Assembly (NCBI RefSeq): GCF_009812055.1
Contig: NZ_WQNH01000001.1
Coordinates: 62,001-126,000 of the forward strand
Source of the DNA: Chelativorans xinjiangensis
Lineage (GTDB): Bacteria > Pseudomonadota > Alphaproteobacteria > Rhizobiales > Rhizobiaceae
Length of the DNA stretch: 64,000 nt
Reading direction: 5' to 3'
A program made the position numbers and the translations under genes. A model generated the notes under the pieces. It saw only the letters and a program-made list of their open reading frames with translations, searched no databases and had not been told where the DNA came from. Position 1 is the stretch's first letter, and every line of letters begins with the position of its first letter. Positions 18,901 to 27,501 of the stretch are shown one piece after another.

Positions 18901-18946
18901 AAAAAGGCGCCTGTCGGATCTCCTCCCCCGATAGGCGCTTTTTTTT
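18901..18946. terminator. Bidirectional rho-independent terminator
   Basis: A strong hairpin pairs AGGCGCCTGTCGG (18905-18917) with CCGATAGGCGCT (18928-18939), with a run of A on the left and eight T on the right, so it can terminate in both directions. It sits 11 bp beyond the stop of the leftward ABC ATPase gene and most likely ends the export operon. Confidence 0.85.
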
Positions 18947-18956
18947 GCACTTTCCC

Positions 18957-19667
18957 TCAGGTCCTCTGCGCTTGTGCGCCGGCAACATCTTCATCGGCCT
19001 CGACCATGCCGTCCACCAGATGGATGCGGCGGTCCATGCGGGCGGCCATGCCGAGGTCGTGGGTGACCGCGACGACCGTCTTGCCACGTTCGCGCACCAG
19101 CGCCTCGAGGATCTTGAACACCTGCTCGGAGCTCTTGGTGTCGAGGCTTCCCGTCGGCTCGTCGGCGAGGATCAGCGGCGGGTCGTTGGCGAGCGCCCGC
19201 GCCACCGCCACGCGCTGGCGCTGTCCGCCCGAAAGCTGGTCCGGGCGCTTGTCGATATGACCTTCGAGGCCGAGCGATTCGAGAATCTCCGCTGCCCACG
19301 CGCGCATCTCGGGGCGGCTCAACCGGCCGAGCTTGCGCATGGGAATTTCGACATTCTCGCGCGCGGAGAATTCGGGCAGCAGGAAATGGAACTGGAACAC
19401 GAAGCCGATCATGGAAAGGCGGGTCCTGGCGCGTTCCCCCTCGCCCATCGGTTCGGCGTCACGGCCGCCTACCCTGAGCGTCCCGCTCGTCGGCCGGTCG
19501 AGCAGGCCGAGCAGGTAAAGCAGCGACGACTTGCCGGAGCCGGAGGGGCCGGTGACGGCGATAAACTCGCTTTCGCCGACGGTGAGCGAGACGTCCTTGA
19601 CCAGGGTAACGGGCACCGTCTCGTGCAGGATGCGCGTCAGGTTCTCCGCTTCGATCAGCGCGCTCAT
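18957..19667 (-). CDS. LolD/MacB-type ABC exporter ATPase
   Basis: The 236-residue ATPase has Walker A GPSGSGKSS, signature LSGGQRQR, Walker B LILADEPTGSLD and H-switch (AVTHDLGMAAR). The EPTGSLD form and length place it in the LolD/MacB/FtsE subfamily, which works with FtsX-fold permeases in mechanotransmission or efflux. Its ATG overlaps the permease stop (ATGA). It is the last gene of a three-gene operon (adaptor, permease, ATPase). MacA/MacB-like efflux of a drug, peptide or glycolipid is more likely than lipoprotein release because an HlyD-type adaptor is present. Confidence 0.88.
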   Translation of the reverse strand: MSALIEAENLTRILHETVPVTLVKDVSLTVGESEFIAVTGPSGSGKSSLLYLLGLLDRPTSGTLRVGGRDAEPMGEGERARTRLSMIGFVFQFHFLLPEFSARENVEIPMRKLGRLSRPEMRAWAAEILESLGLEGHIDKRPDQLSGGQRQRVAVARALANDPPLILADEPTGSLDTKSSEQVFKILEALVRERGKTVVAVTHDLGMAARMDRRIHLVDGMVEADEDVAGAQAQRT

Positions 19668-20905
19668 GTCGCGCCCCGTATGATGTCGACCGGGTTCTGC
19701 CTGGCCGCGCGCCGCGCCGGCAGGTAACCTGCCACCGCTGCCGCGGCCAGCGCGAAGCCGGATGCGATGAGGTAATGCCAGATGCTCCAGGCGACGGGCA
19801 GCTGCGTCATCTCCTGGCCCGTGGCGGCAAGCTCGAACCGCACCAGCGATAGGGCGTAGACGAGGCCGAAGCCAAGCACCCAGCCGAGCGCGGAGCCGCC
19901 AAAGCCGATTACCACACCTTCGAGCAGGAAGAGGCGGCGCATATCGCTCTCGGCAAAGCCGAGCGACTTCATGATGGCGATGTCGCGTGCTTTCTCGTGG
20001 GTAATCGTGGAGATGATGTTGAAGATGCCGAAGCCGGCCACCAGCATGATGGCCGCGACGACCGTGTACATGATGACGTTGCGCACGACGAGCGCCTCAA
20101 GGATCGACTCGTTCGCCTCCTGCCAGGCCACGGCCTTGTAGCCAAGCTCGGCCTCGACGCGCCGCGCCACCATCGGTGCCTGGTTGGGATCATCGAGCTT
20201 GATGCGGATTTTGTTGACGGCATTCGGCCGCTCCGCCAGGATTTGCGCGTTCTTCAAAAGCGCATAAGCCTCGCCCTCGTCACGCGCCGTCGTGCCCGTA
20301 TGGAAGAGGCCGACGATCCTGAAGTTGCGCGTCAGCCCCTGCGAGGAGACGGCGGTGACGGTGTCGCCCAGCTCCGCGCCCAGCCGCTCGGCCATGGTGT
20401 CGCCGATAACGACGTTGTTGCCGCCTGCCGTCAGCGCCGCGAAATCGCCGGCGACGAATTCGCCGACGATGGGGGAGACGCCGGGCTCGCTCTGCGGGTC
20501 GATGCCGATGATGGTGGCGCCAACCTCACGGCCGGAAAAGCGCACCACCCCTTGCGCGTTCAAGCTGGGCGCGAAGCGGCCGGGGATCCATCCTCCAAGC
20601 CAGGCAAGGGCGGCCGTCGGATTGATGATGCCGCGACGGTCCTCGCGCGGCCTGAGGCCCGAGATCTCCGTGACGGCGAAGACCGCCTCTGCCGGCTGAC
20701 GGCGCGCGGAACGCTCCTCGTCAGTCACCTCGACGTGCGGCATGGTGTTGACGAGCTGCTCGACGAAGTCGTCCTGTCCGCCCTCCATGAGCGCCGCCAT
20801 CGCAATGGAGAAGCCGACGCCGACCGCAACGCCGATGACGGCGACCAGCGTCTGCCGTCCGCGCCCGGCAATATGGGTGAAGGCAATCTCCAGGATGAGC
20901 TGCAT
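19664..20905 (-). CDS. MacB/LolE-type FtsX-fold ABC permease
   Basis: The 413-residue protein has an N-terminal membrane helix (~18-42), a large periplasmic MacB_PCD domain (~45-265) and three C-terminal helices (~280-305, 330-355, 370-395), the standard topology of FtsX-like exporters. The C-terminus PARRAARQNPVDIIRG is a family hallmark. It lies 7 bp after the adaptor gene and overlaps the ATPase gene by 4 bp. It probably transmits ATPase motion to the periplasm to drive export through an outer-membrane channel encoded elsewhere. Confidence 0.87.
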   Translation of the reverse strand: MQLILEIAFTHIAGRGRQTLVAVIGVAVGVGFSIAMAALMEGGQDDFVEQLVNTMPHVEVTDEERSARRQPAEAVFAVTEISGLRPREDRRGIINPTAALAWLGGWIPGRFAPSLNAQGVVRFSGREVGATIIGIDPQSEPGVSPIVGEFVAGDFAALTAGGNNVVIGDTMAERLGAELGDTVTAVSSQGLTRNFRIVGLFHTGTTARDEGEAYALLKNAQILAERPNAVNKIRIKLDDPNQAPMVARRVEAELGYKAVAWQEANESILEALVVRNVIMYTVVAAIMLVAGFGIFNIISTITHEKARDIAIMKSLGFAESDMRRLFLLEGVVIGFGGSALGWVLGFGLVYALSLVRFELAATGQEMTQLPVAWSIWHYLIASGFALAAAAVAGYLPARRAARQNPVDIIRGAT

Positions 20906-20912
20906 GGCTTTC

Positions 20913-21920
20913 TCACCCGTCTCCGACGGAAACTCTCACCCGCGCACCATCCGCGAGATCCTGCGGATAGGGCGAAACGACACGCGCGCGCTCCTTAAGG
21001 CCGGACAACACCTCCACATTCTCGGTGCCGCGAATGCCGATCTCGACCTCCCGCAGCCGCGCCTCGCCTTCTTCGACGACGAAGGCGCGGTTTCCCTCAA
21101 CGGCGACGGAGGGGACCAGGAGCGCGTCTTTCGAAACGCGGACAACGACGTTGACGTCGACCGACATGCCGATCATCAGCGGCGTCTCCTCCGGCAGGCG
21201 GAAGCGTACCCGGTAGGTCTTCGAGACGGGATCGCCCTTGGGCGTGATGCTGTCGACGACCGCGTCGAGCTGCCGGCCGGGAAAGGCGTCGGAGCTGAGC
21301 AGCGCGCGCTGGCCCGGCTCGACGCGCGGTATGTCCTCTTCATTGACGTCGGCAACGACGAGGAGCGGGCTTGGGTCGCCCACCCAGAAAAGCACCGTGC
21401 CAAGGTCGGCCACCTCGCCCACTTCGCCATCCTGCCTCAAGACGACACCGGCGCTTGGCGCGCGCAAGACGTAGCTTTCGAGCCGTGCCTTCTGCCCCGC
21501 CACCAGCGCTTCGAGCTGGCTCACTTCGCTCTGCGCCCTATCAACGGACTGTTGGCTGGTTGCATTCCTTTCTGCAAGCACGGAAAGGCGCCTCAACTCG
21601 CCCTGTGCCAGCGACAGCCGCGCTTCGAGCTCGGCAAGGGCGGCTTCCGCCTCCCCGGTGTCCAGTCGGGCGAGCACGTCTCCTTTTTCCACCCTTGAGC
21701 CTTCGCAATCGCATTGCTCGACGATCCGCTCGCGCACGAGGGGCGTGACCTTCGCCCAGCGCCGCGGCTCGACAACGCCGCTGGCATAGACGATTTCCGC
21801 GGCGTCACCACGCGTCGGGTGCGCAATCGAAACCTCAGCCGGCCGCCACATATACCATATGGCCGCGGCCGTAATGACCGCCACGACCAACAGCCCGATG
21901 AGAAGGCGCATCAGTGGCAT
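20913..21920 (-). CDS. HlyD/MacA-type periplasmic adaptor (membrane fusion protein)
   Basis: The 335-residue protein has an N-terminal anchor helix (~4-23), a split lipoyl domain (GVVEPRRWAKVTPLVRERIV and APSAGVVLRQDGEVGEV), a short coiled-coil hairpin (~85-145, rich in Leu/Ala/Glu) and beta-barrel regions. This is the RND/MacA adaptor architecture that bridges inner-membrane exporter and outer-membrane channel. It is the first gene of the export operon. A TetR-type palindrome lies about 55 bp before its start, so the operon is very likely repressed by the divergent regulator. Confidence 0.87.
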   Translation of the reverse strand: MPLMRLLIGLLVVAVITAAAIWYMWRPAEVSIAHPTRGDAAEIVYASGVVEPRRWAKVTPLVRERIVEQCDCEGSRVEKGDVLARLDTGEAEAALAELEARLSLAQGELRRLSVLAERNATSQQSVDRAQSEVSQLEALVAGQKARLESYVLRAPSAGVVLRQDGEVGEVADLGTVLFWVGDPSPLLVVADVNEEDIPRVEPGQRALLSSDAFPGRQLDAVVDSITPKGDPVSKTYRVRFRLPEETPLMIGMSVDVNVVVRVSKDALLVPSVAVEGNRAFVVEEGEARLREVEIGIRGTENVEVLSGLKERARVVSPYPQDLADGARVRVSVGDG

Positions 21921-21972
21921 GGTCGTCTCCTGGTGGCAGTTGATTCCGGCATTTGGCGGCGGTAGCTATAGC

Positions 21973-21995
21973 ATTAGACCGACCGTCGGTCTAAT
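21973..21995. promoter_or_regulatory. Palindromic operator for the divergent TetR regulator
   Basis: The sequence ATTAGACCGAC, one central base, then GTCGGTCTAAT forms an 11-bp perfect inverted repeat, in the 157-bp gap between the adaptor gene and the tetR-type gene. Dyads of GACCG/CGGTC are typical for AcrR-branch TetR repressors. Its central position suggests it controls both directions. Confidence 0.8.
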
Positions 21996-22077
21996 GTCGT
22001 CCCGAAGCAGGTTTGCCGCGCACAGGTTCCACGTGCCTGGCAGTCCGTCTTTGACATCTCGCAAGGAGAGTTGTTGC

Positions 22078-22770
22078 GTGACCCGTGTGATCAAGCCGCC
22101 GGAAATCCGCTCGGCCGAGCTTCTCGACTGCGCCCAGCGCCTCTTCTTCAAGCACGGCTATGACAATACGACCGTCAACGACATCATCCGCGAAGCGGAC
22201 ATCTCGAAGGGTGCCTTCTATCACTATTTCGCCTCCAAGGAGGCGCTGCTGGAAGCCTTGTCGGCCCGGCTGGCGCGCGAGAGCCTTGCCGAGCTCCAGC
22301 CTATCATCGACGATCCGTCGCTCGACGCGGTAGAGCGGCTCAACGCGCTGTTCGCCGGCTCGCGGCGCCTGAAGGTGGAGCTGGCGCCGCAGATGCGCAG
22401 CACCTTCGACGTCGTCTTTCGGCCGGAAAACATCGTGCTTTTCCACCGCACAGATCAGGCGGTGAGCGCCGTCGTCGCGCCTCTCATCGCCGACATTCTG
22501 ACTGAGGGCGCCAGGGAAGGCGTGTTGGATGCGCCCGATCCGGACGCTTTTGCCGACATGCTGTTGCAGATGCGCCTGGGGCTGGGAAAAATCATGCACC
22601 ACGCCCTGCGCGAGGCCGATAGCGGCAGGATCGACGAGGCCGTCCATGCGCTCGACATGCGACTGCGCTATTACGGCATCGCCATCGACCGGCTCCTGAA
22701 GCTACCCGACGGCACGATTCAGATGGCCGAGCCGGGGTTTTCCCGCGCATTGCTCGAAGCCGGGCCATAA
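22078..22770 (+). CDS. TetR-family repressor of the ABC export operon
   Basis: The 230-residue protein has the TetR helix-turn-helix at residues ~10-57, ending in ADISKGAFYHYFASKEAL, with a divergent C-terminal ligand domain. The start is GTG 22078, preceded by AAGGAG; in-frame codons further up would run through the operator palindrome. It is divergent from the adaptor-permease-ATPase operon and is the natural candidate to bind 21973-21995. The inducing ligand is unknown. Confidence 0.88.
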   Translation: MTRVIKPPEIRSAELLDCAQRLFFKHGYDNTTVNDIIREADISKGAFYHYFASKEALLEALSARLARESLAELQPIIDDPSLDAVERLNALFAGSRRLKVELAPQMRSTFDVVFRPENIVLFHRTDQAVSAVVAPLIADILTEGAREGVLDAPDPDAFADMLLQMRLGLGKIMHHALREADSGRIDEAVHALDMRLRYYGIAIDRLLKLPDGTIQMAEPGFSRALLEAGP

Positions 22771-22872
22771 ACCGCTTTCAGTGCCTTGCAGCATGCGGCC
22801 AAAGGGGTAAACATGGACACCATCCAAAGAGTGCTCCCAGGCGCTCGCCAAGTCCCGAAAATCGAGGAAGCC

Positions 22873-23994
22873 ATGACGACCCACACTCCGCCTTATCGCG
22901 CCGACCATGTCGGTTCGCTTCTGCGCCCGGTTCCCGTCAAGGAGGCGCGCAGGAAGTTCTACGAGAACAAATCCATCTCGGCCGAAGAGCTCAAGGACGT
23001 CGAGGACGCCGCCGTCACCGACGTGGTGAAGATGCAGCAAAACCTCGGCCTGAAGGCTGTCACCGACGGAGAGCTACGCCGCTCCTTCTGGCACTTCGAC
23101 TTCATGGGTGCTCTCGAAGGCCTTGACCTGGAGGAGCGGGAAGGAGAGCAGGGCCTGCAGTTCCACGGCGCAACCGTTCGGCCGATCTTCCCGACCATCA
23201 CCGGCAAGCTGGACTTTCCCGACGACCACCCGATGCTCGACCATTTCAAGTATCTGGCGTCGGTGGCCAAGGTAACGCCGAAGATCTCCATTCCGGGCCC
23301 GAGCTGCTGCCACTTCCGGGTGGCCAAGGAAGACGTCAACCCGAAGGAATATCAGGACCTCGAAGTTCTCTTCGCCGATCTCGCCCGCACCTATGCCAAG
23401 GCGGTGAAAAAATTCTACGAGGCGGGCTGCCGCTATCTGCAGATGGACGATATCTTCTTCGCCTATCTGTGTGACCCGAAGATCCGCGCTGAAAAGAAGG
23501 CGGAAGGGCTCGACCCGGACTGGCTCATCGACCAGTACGCCAAGATGATGCATGACGCCATCAAGGATCGGCCGGAGGACATGCTGATCGGCATGCATAT
23601 GTGCCGCGGCAACTTCAAGTCCACCTGGGTTGCCGAGGGTGCCTACGATCCGGCGGCCGATGCCGTGTTCAACAAGACGGGCGTCGACATCTACTTCATG
23701 GAGTACGACACGGACCGCGCCGGCGGGCTGGAGCCGCTACGCCTCTTGCCGAAGGGCAAGAAGCGCGTGCTGCCGGGCTTCATCACCACCAAGGTACCCG
23801 ACCTCGAGCCTCTCGACGACTTGAAGCGCAAGTTCGACCAGGCAGGCAAATATGCCGATCTCGACCAGCTCGGCATCGCCCCGCAATGCGGCTTCGCCTC
23901 GACGGAGGAAGGCAATCTCATCACCGAGGACGACCAGACGCGCAAGCTGGAGCTGGTGGTGAAAACGGCGGAGGCGATCTGGGGAGAGGTGTGA
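22873..23994 (+). CDS. MetE C-terminal-like cobalamin-independent methyltransferase
   Basis: The 373-residue protein belongs to the UROD/MetE superfamily, in the short group called methionine synthase II or YxjG/YxjH-like. It corresponds to the catalytic C-terminal half of MetE. Likely zinc ligands are His242 and Cys244 (GMHMCRGN), Glu277 (FMEYDTD) and Cys339 (APQCGFAS). ATG 22873 with GAGGAAG upstream gives the usual length; two earlier in-frame starts add unlike sequence. It would transfer a methyl group to a thiol such as homocysteine, with the methyl donor uncertain. It looks monocistronic with its own terminator. Confidence 0.82.
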   Translation: MTTHTPPYRADHVGSLLRPVPVKEARRKFYENKSISAEELKDVEDAAVTDVVKMQQNLGLKAVTDGELRRSFWHFDFMGALEGLDLEEREGEQGLQFHGATVRPIFPTITGKLDFPDDHPMLDHFKYLASVAKVTPKISIPGPSCCHFRVAKEDVNPKEYQDLEVLFADLARTYAKAVKKFYEAGCRYLQMDDIFFAYLCDPKIRAEKKAEGLDPDWLIDQYAKMMHDAIKDRPEDMLIGMHMCRGNFKSTWVAEGAYDPAADAVFNKTGVDIYFMEYDTDRAGGLEPLRLLPKGKKRVLPGFITTKVPDLEPLDDLKRKFDQAGKYADLDQLGIAPQCGFASTEEGNLITEDDQTRKLELVVKTAEAIWGEV

Positions 23995-24031
23995 GCCGCA
24001 CCCCTCCGCGCCGGCACCATTGGAACACGAC

Positions 24032-24067
24032 AAGGCGCTCTCGTCTGATGGGGCGAGAGCGCCTTTA
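24032..24067 (+). terminator. Rho-independent terminator of the MetE-like gene
   Basis: A 12-bp perfect stem AAGGCGCTCTCG (24032-24043) / CGAGAGCGCCTT (24054-24065) with a 10-nt loop lies 38 bp beyond the stop codon; the T run is short. Confidence 0.75.
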
Positions 24068-24143
24068 GCGATACATCCCTGTTTGCGGCGGAAACCTATG
24101 CTCCTGCCCTGCCAGGGCAATCGCTTGAAAAGCCGAGCCCTAC

Positions 24144-24162
24144 GGCGCCCCCTCTGTCCTGC
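24144..24162. repeat. Truncated fragment of family A repeat
   Basis: The sequence GGCGCCCCCTCTGTCCTGCC and its neighbourhood match only the outer end of the family A arms seen at 9033, 56441 and 60150; the inner palindrome and second arm are absent. It lies just past the stop of the small lipoprotein gene and looks like a decayed copy. Confidence 0.55.
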
Positions 24163-24167
24163 CCGCC

Positions 24168-24503
24168 CTACGAAGGCTGGATCGACGTGACGTTTCCCTC
24201 GCCATCGATGATGCAGCTCATCCTGCTGCCGGCGGCATCGAGTTCGACCTGGTAGTTGCCGGCGTCAAGCTGTTGCGAACTGACCGGGAGCACCCTGGCA
24301 CCCTCTACCCCCGCGGAGTTCGCCGCGGCACTCGCACACAAAAGCTGCAAGTCGGCGGGTGCCGTCTGATGACTGGACCGGGCCATCTCCTGTGGCGCGG
24401 GTTCGGGGCCCGAAGCACACCCGGCAAGCAGTATCAGGCTTGCCATGAAGACTCCGGTGGCGGACACACCTGGGCCCCTGAGCTGAAGCAGCGACATCAG
24501 CAT
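24168..24503 (-). CDS. Small outer-membrane-type lipoprotein, unknown function
   Basis: The 111-residue precursor has a hydrophobic signal and a clear lipobox, LLAGCASG, so it should be lipidated on Cys after signal peptidase II cleavage. The mature part is short, with two further cysteines (LLCASAAANS and SCIIDGEGNV) that might form a disulfide. The start ATG 24503 follows GGAGAGGGGA; a second in-frame ATG lies two codons on. It is downstream of the L,D-transpeptidase gene on the same strand (46-bp gap) and may share its transcript. I do not recognise the family. Confidence 0.65.
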   Translation of the reverse strand: MLMSLLQLRGPGVSATGVFMASLILLAGCASGPEPAPQEMARSSHQTAPADLQLLCASAAANSAGVEGARVLPVSSQQLDAGNYQVELDAAGSRMSCIIDGEGNVTSIQPS

Positions 24504-24549
24504 TGTTTCCCCTCTCCAATATGACGTCCCCTTCGAACGTCCTTGATCT

Positions 24550-25266
24550 TCAAACACCCTTGTAGAGCGCTGCGCCTTGCATCAGCACAATCACTTTGGC
24601 CCCCACCGCAATGCGGGAATGCAGGTCGATAACGTCGTCATTGTTCATGCGGATACAGCCCGACGATACATCAAGCCCGATCGTCCAAGGCTCGGGCGTC
24701 CCGTGGATGCGGTAGATCGTATCCTGGTCGCCTTCATAAAGATAAAGCGCCCGCGCACCGAGAGGATTGTCCGGACCGCCGGGCATGCCGGCCGCCCATT
24801 GCCGGGCATTGGGATCGCGCTCGACCATCTCCGCCGGCGGTGTCCAGGTCGGCCACTCCGCTGTCCGCCCCACCCTGACTATACCGGCCCATCCGAACCC
24901 CTCCCGCCCAACGCCGATGCCGTAGCGGATCGCTTGGTGATTGGGCTGGACCAGATAGAGGAAATGCTGGTTGCCGTCGATGATGATCGTGCCCGGTTCC
25001 TCAGCGGTGCGGAACTTGACGACCTGACGGCGGAAGGCCTCCGGCGGCTGCTTGTTGCGGGCGAAATATCTCGTCGCCGTCTGCCGGTCATATTTCACCC
25101 ATTTGCGGGTTTGCGGATCGAATATCTGCGTTTCGGCATGGGTAGGCGTGGTTCCAAGACCGAAGGCCACCAGAAGCACGGCTGCAAAGATCCGACGGTG
25201 CAAATGGGCGTTGCGCGCAACGGGGGAAGCCGCGGAGCGCTTTTCCATCGCCTTCTTCCCTGTCAT
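24550..25266 (-). CDS. L,D-transpeptidase (YkuD domain)
   Basis: The 238-residue protein has an N-terminal signal/anchor (~25-43) and a YkuD catalytic domain (~85-235). The active-site signature is complete: His188 (YRIHGTPEPW) and SSGCIRMNNDD with nucleophile Cys204. Such enzymes make 3-3 peptidoglycan cross-links or attach outer-membrane proteins to peptidoglycan in Rhizobiales. The ATG overlaps the stop of the binding-protein gene upstream (ATGA), so it is translationally coupled to a transport gene, an unexpected partnership. A nearer in-frame ATG at 25248 also exists. Confidence 0.85.
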   Translation of the reverse strand: MTGKKAMEKRSAASPVARNAHLHRRIFAAVLLVAFGLGTTPTHAETQIFDPQTRKWVKYDRQTATRYFARNKQPPEAFRRQVVKFRTAEEPGTIIIDGNQHFLYLVQPNHQAIRYGIGVGREGFGWAGIVRVGRTAEWPTWTPPAEMVERDPNARQWAAGMPGGPDNPLGARALYLYEGDQDTIYRIHGTPEPWTIGLDVSSGCIRMNNDDVIDLHSRIAVGAKVIVLMQGAALYKGV

Positions 25267-26222
25267 GGCTTCACCCATTCGTCGACGCGCCCGCCATTGT
25301 CGGCGACCCATTTCTTTGCATAGTCGTGGGGATCCTGGCGCTCGACTTGGAGCGCATAGGTCATTGCGTTCACCTCCGCCGACCTGAAATTGACCTTTTC
25401 CAGGAATGCCGCCACATCCGGATGTTCTTCGCCGAACTTCGTCGAATAGGCGATGTGGAAATGCGAGATGCCCCAGGCCACGGGCGCGCTTGACTTGGAG
25501 ATCCAGAGCGGATCTTCCGCAGGCGCGATATTCCATTTCGACCGGTCATGCGCCGGCTCCGTGAGCCGGACGATGTCATGGAGCTTGAAAACATGGTGCG
25601 GTGCATAGCACGCAAAAACCATGGGCCGCCCGGTCGCCACGGCCGCATCGACCGCAGCCATCCCAACGTCCTCTTCAGCCTCGACGAGTGTTAGCGTCTT
25701 TGCATAGCCATAGCTGTTGGCCCTGACCCGCTCGACGCCTGTCGAAGACCATGTCGACGCGCCGATCCACATCTCGCCTCGCCCATCGCCATCCGTGTCG
25801 AGCGCGGCGGCCTTTTCCGGATCGCTAAGATCCGCCACATCCTTGATGCCAAACTCGGTGGCGGTCTCCGGGGTCGCGCAAAGACCCTGCCATGCCGGCA
25901 CACCGACCAGGCTGACGATCACGCTTCCTTTGGCGCTCTCATATTTCCTGATCAAGTCATCGAGATTGGGACGCCAAACCTCGGGATGAATGTCCACTTC
26001 GCCGGAATCCAGCCCGCCGAATGCCGACAGCGTGCCCATTGCGCGGACCTCGGCATCAAGTCCAAATTTCTCTGCGATACTGACCTTAAGGATATTGGCC
26101 GTTGCCTGGCCGGACGGCCAGTTGGGCATGGCGATAACCAGGTCCGCCGCCCGTGCTGTAGCAAGTGTTGTGATCACCGCCGCAGCGGTCAAGACTGTTC
26201 GGGCGATGCCGCATAACTGCAT
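25263..26222 (-). CDS. Glycine-betaine/quaternary-amine-type ABC binding protein (OpuAC)
   Basis: The 319-residue periplasmic protein has a Sec signal (cleavage after ARA, ~26) and an OpuAC/ProX-like fold: DLVIAMPNWPSGQATANI, EVDIHPEVWRPN and YAPHHVFKLHDIVRL. Family members bind glycine betaine, choline, proline betaine or dimethylsulfoniopropionate through a cage of aromatic residues. No permease or ATPase is adjacent, so it is an orphan that must borrow a transporter or act as a sensor. GGGGAG precedes the ATG. Two GTATAC sites lie 45 and 65 bp upstream, the same motif as at the GntR and MetF-like promoters. Confidence 0.83.
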   Translation of the reverse strand: MQLCGIARTVLTAAAVITTLATARAADLVIAMPNWPSGQATANILKVSIAEKFGLDAEVRAMGTLSAFGGLDSGEVDIHPEVWRPNLDDLIRKYESAKGSVIVSLVGVPAWQGLCATPETATEFGIKDVADLSDPEKAAALDTDGDGRGEMWIGASTWSSTGVERVRANSYGYAKTLTLVEAEEDVGMAAVDAAVATGRPMVFACYAPHHVFKLHDIVRLTEPAHDRSKWNIAPAEDPLWISKSSAPVAWGISHFHIAYSTKFGEEHPDVAAFLEKVNFRSAEVNAMTYALQVERQDPHDYAKKWVADNGGRVDEWVKP

Positions 26223-26266
26223 CTGTTCTCCCCTCTGGCATTTTCGCCACCACGATAATCATCGTC

Positions 26267-26293
26267 TGTATACAAAACCATAACTCGTATACA
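26267..26293. promoter_or_regulatory. Tandem GTATAC operator-like sites before the binding-protein gene
   Basis: TGTATACA (26267-26274) and CGTATACA (26286-26293) lie 45-71 bp upstream of the binding-protein ATG. The same palindromic core followed by AA occurs 51 bp before the GntR gene (27502) and 51 bp before the MetF-like gene (29953). The regular placement suggests they bind the GntR regulator encoded at 26708-27451. Confidence 0.65.
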
Positions 26294-26443
26294 AAATGAA
26301 GTCATTTCGTCCCGGCCGCGAACTCACTACGGCGCGTGGAGCGCGCTTCGCTTGCGGTCCCCCTCAGGGCCGCACAAAGCTGCGGCGACCGATAGGATAT
26401 CGTAGGGGGAATGCCCGCTGTGAACACGTTATCTTACAGGCAG

Positions 26444-26469
26444 AAAAAAGCCGGGCACAGCGGCCCGGC
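26444..26469 (-). terminator. Rho-independent terminator of the GntR gene
   Basis: Read on the minus strand, GCCGGGC (26469-26463), a 6-nt loop, GCCCGGC (26456-26450) and then six T (26449-26444) form a classic terminator. It lies ~240 bp beyond the GntR stop with no gene in between, and it insulates the binding-protein promoter region. Confidence 0.75.
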
Positions 26470-26501
26470 CAGATGAAGGTCAGAAAACCTCCAGAGGGGA
26501 A

Positions 26502-26533
26502 ACATCAGCGAAATGGGAGGATAACGCTGATGT
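26502..26533. repeat. Perfect 9-bp inverted repeat in the GntR 3' region
   Basis: ACATCAGCG (26502-26510) and CGCTGATGT (26525-26533) are perfectly complementary around a 14-nt loop that contains GGGAGG. The hairpin lies between the GntR stop and its terminator; no gene follows on the plus strand, so its role is unknown. The rest of the 485-bp gap 26223-26707 shows no gene. Confidence 0.45.
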
Positions 26534-26707
26534 ATATGTGAGATAGGTAAGCAATTCGCGTGCTGCATGGAGCCATGCCGTTGCATCGATTGGACCAGTC
26601 GGACAGCGCAACCGCCGACTTCGCGCCGCCCCTACCTCAACCTCCCAACAGCCTTCTTTCCGCGCTCTCGCGCCTTGTCCCTTGCCCGCGCCGAGACCCT
26701 TTGCAAA

Positions 26708-27451
26708 TCAAGCCGAAACCAGCGCCAGCCCCGGCACGCGGGGGATCAGGCTGCGGTCCTCGTCCAAGACGAACTCCATGTTCTGGCGCGCCAGCCGCGC
26801 GTGCTCGCGCGCCAGCGCCTCGGCGCGCCCGCCTTCGCGCATCTCGATGGCTGAGACGATCTCCCGATGCTGGCGCTGGGCGTGTACCAAAGAAAGGCGG
26901 AAGGCGAGCACATCCTCCTGCTTTTCCAGGAAGGCGCTGGGCGAGGCGAAGGGAAGGTGCGCGGCCCGCTCCACCTCGCGCCGCATCATTTCGCTTCCCG
27001 GAAGCGTTGCCAGCATGGCGTGGAACTCGGCGTTGAGCTCCACATACTGGTCGAACAGCATGTCCTCCGGGCGGCCGCGAAAGGTCCTGTCGAGCTCGGC
27101 CACGAGCTGCTTGATGGCCTTCATCCGAGCCGGCGGGACGCCGCGCTCGGCGGCAAGCCGCGCGGCCGTGCCCTCCAGAACGCCGCGCAGCTCGATGGCG
27201 TCGAAGACGTCGGCCATGGTGAAGCTGCGGGCCGCGTAGCCGCCGGAGGGGATTTGCTCCAGGAGCCCCTCTTGCTCAAGGCGCGCAAGGGCGGCGCGCA
27301 GCGGCGTGCGCGAGATGCCGAGCCTCTCGGCAAGAACCGCCTCCGACAGCCGCTCGCCCGGCGGCACCGTGCCGCCCAGCACGAGCTCGCGCACGCCGAG
27401 CAGCGCCTTGAAGGTCTGGCTGTCCCGCTTCTTGTCCGCCGAGCGTCTCAT
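26708..27451 (-). CDS. GntR-family (FCD-domain) regulator of the GTATAC sites
   Basis: The 247-residue regulator has an N-terminal winged helix (~10-75; LSEAVLAERLGISRTPLRAA) and a C-terminal FCD domain with likely metal/ligand histidines (FHAMLAT, HREIVSA). FCD regulators sense organic acids or amino-acid-like metabolites. A GTATAC site lies 51 bp upstream of its own start, implying autoregulation. It sits between the binding-protein operon and the demethylase operon, both with the same motif in their promoters, and is the obvious local regulator. Confidence 0.86.
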   Translation of the reverse strand: MRRSADKKRDSQTFKALLGVRELVLGGTVPPGERLSEAVLAERLGISRTPLRAALARLEQEGLLEQIPSGGYAARSFTMADVFDAIELRGVLEGTAARLAAERGVPPARMKAIKQLVAELDRTFRGRPEDMLFDQYVELNAEFHAMLATLPGSEMMRREVERAAHLPFASPSAFLEKQEDVLAFRLSLVHAQRQHREIVSAIEMREGGRAEALAREHARLARQNMEFVLDEDRSLIPRVPGLALVSA

Positions 27452-27501
27452 CGCCTCACCCTGATCTTTGCAGCTTGTTCGGTGAGCCCAAGAATACCTT
27501 C

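Noticed and set aside
18957-20905. LolCDE lipoprotein-release complex
   Set aside because: An HlyD-type adaptor and a TetR regulator are in the same locus, which fits MacAB-like export better. A housekeeping LolCDE would normally have no adaptor.
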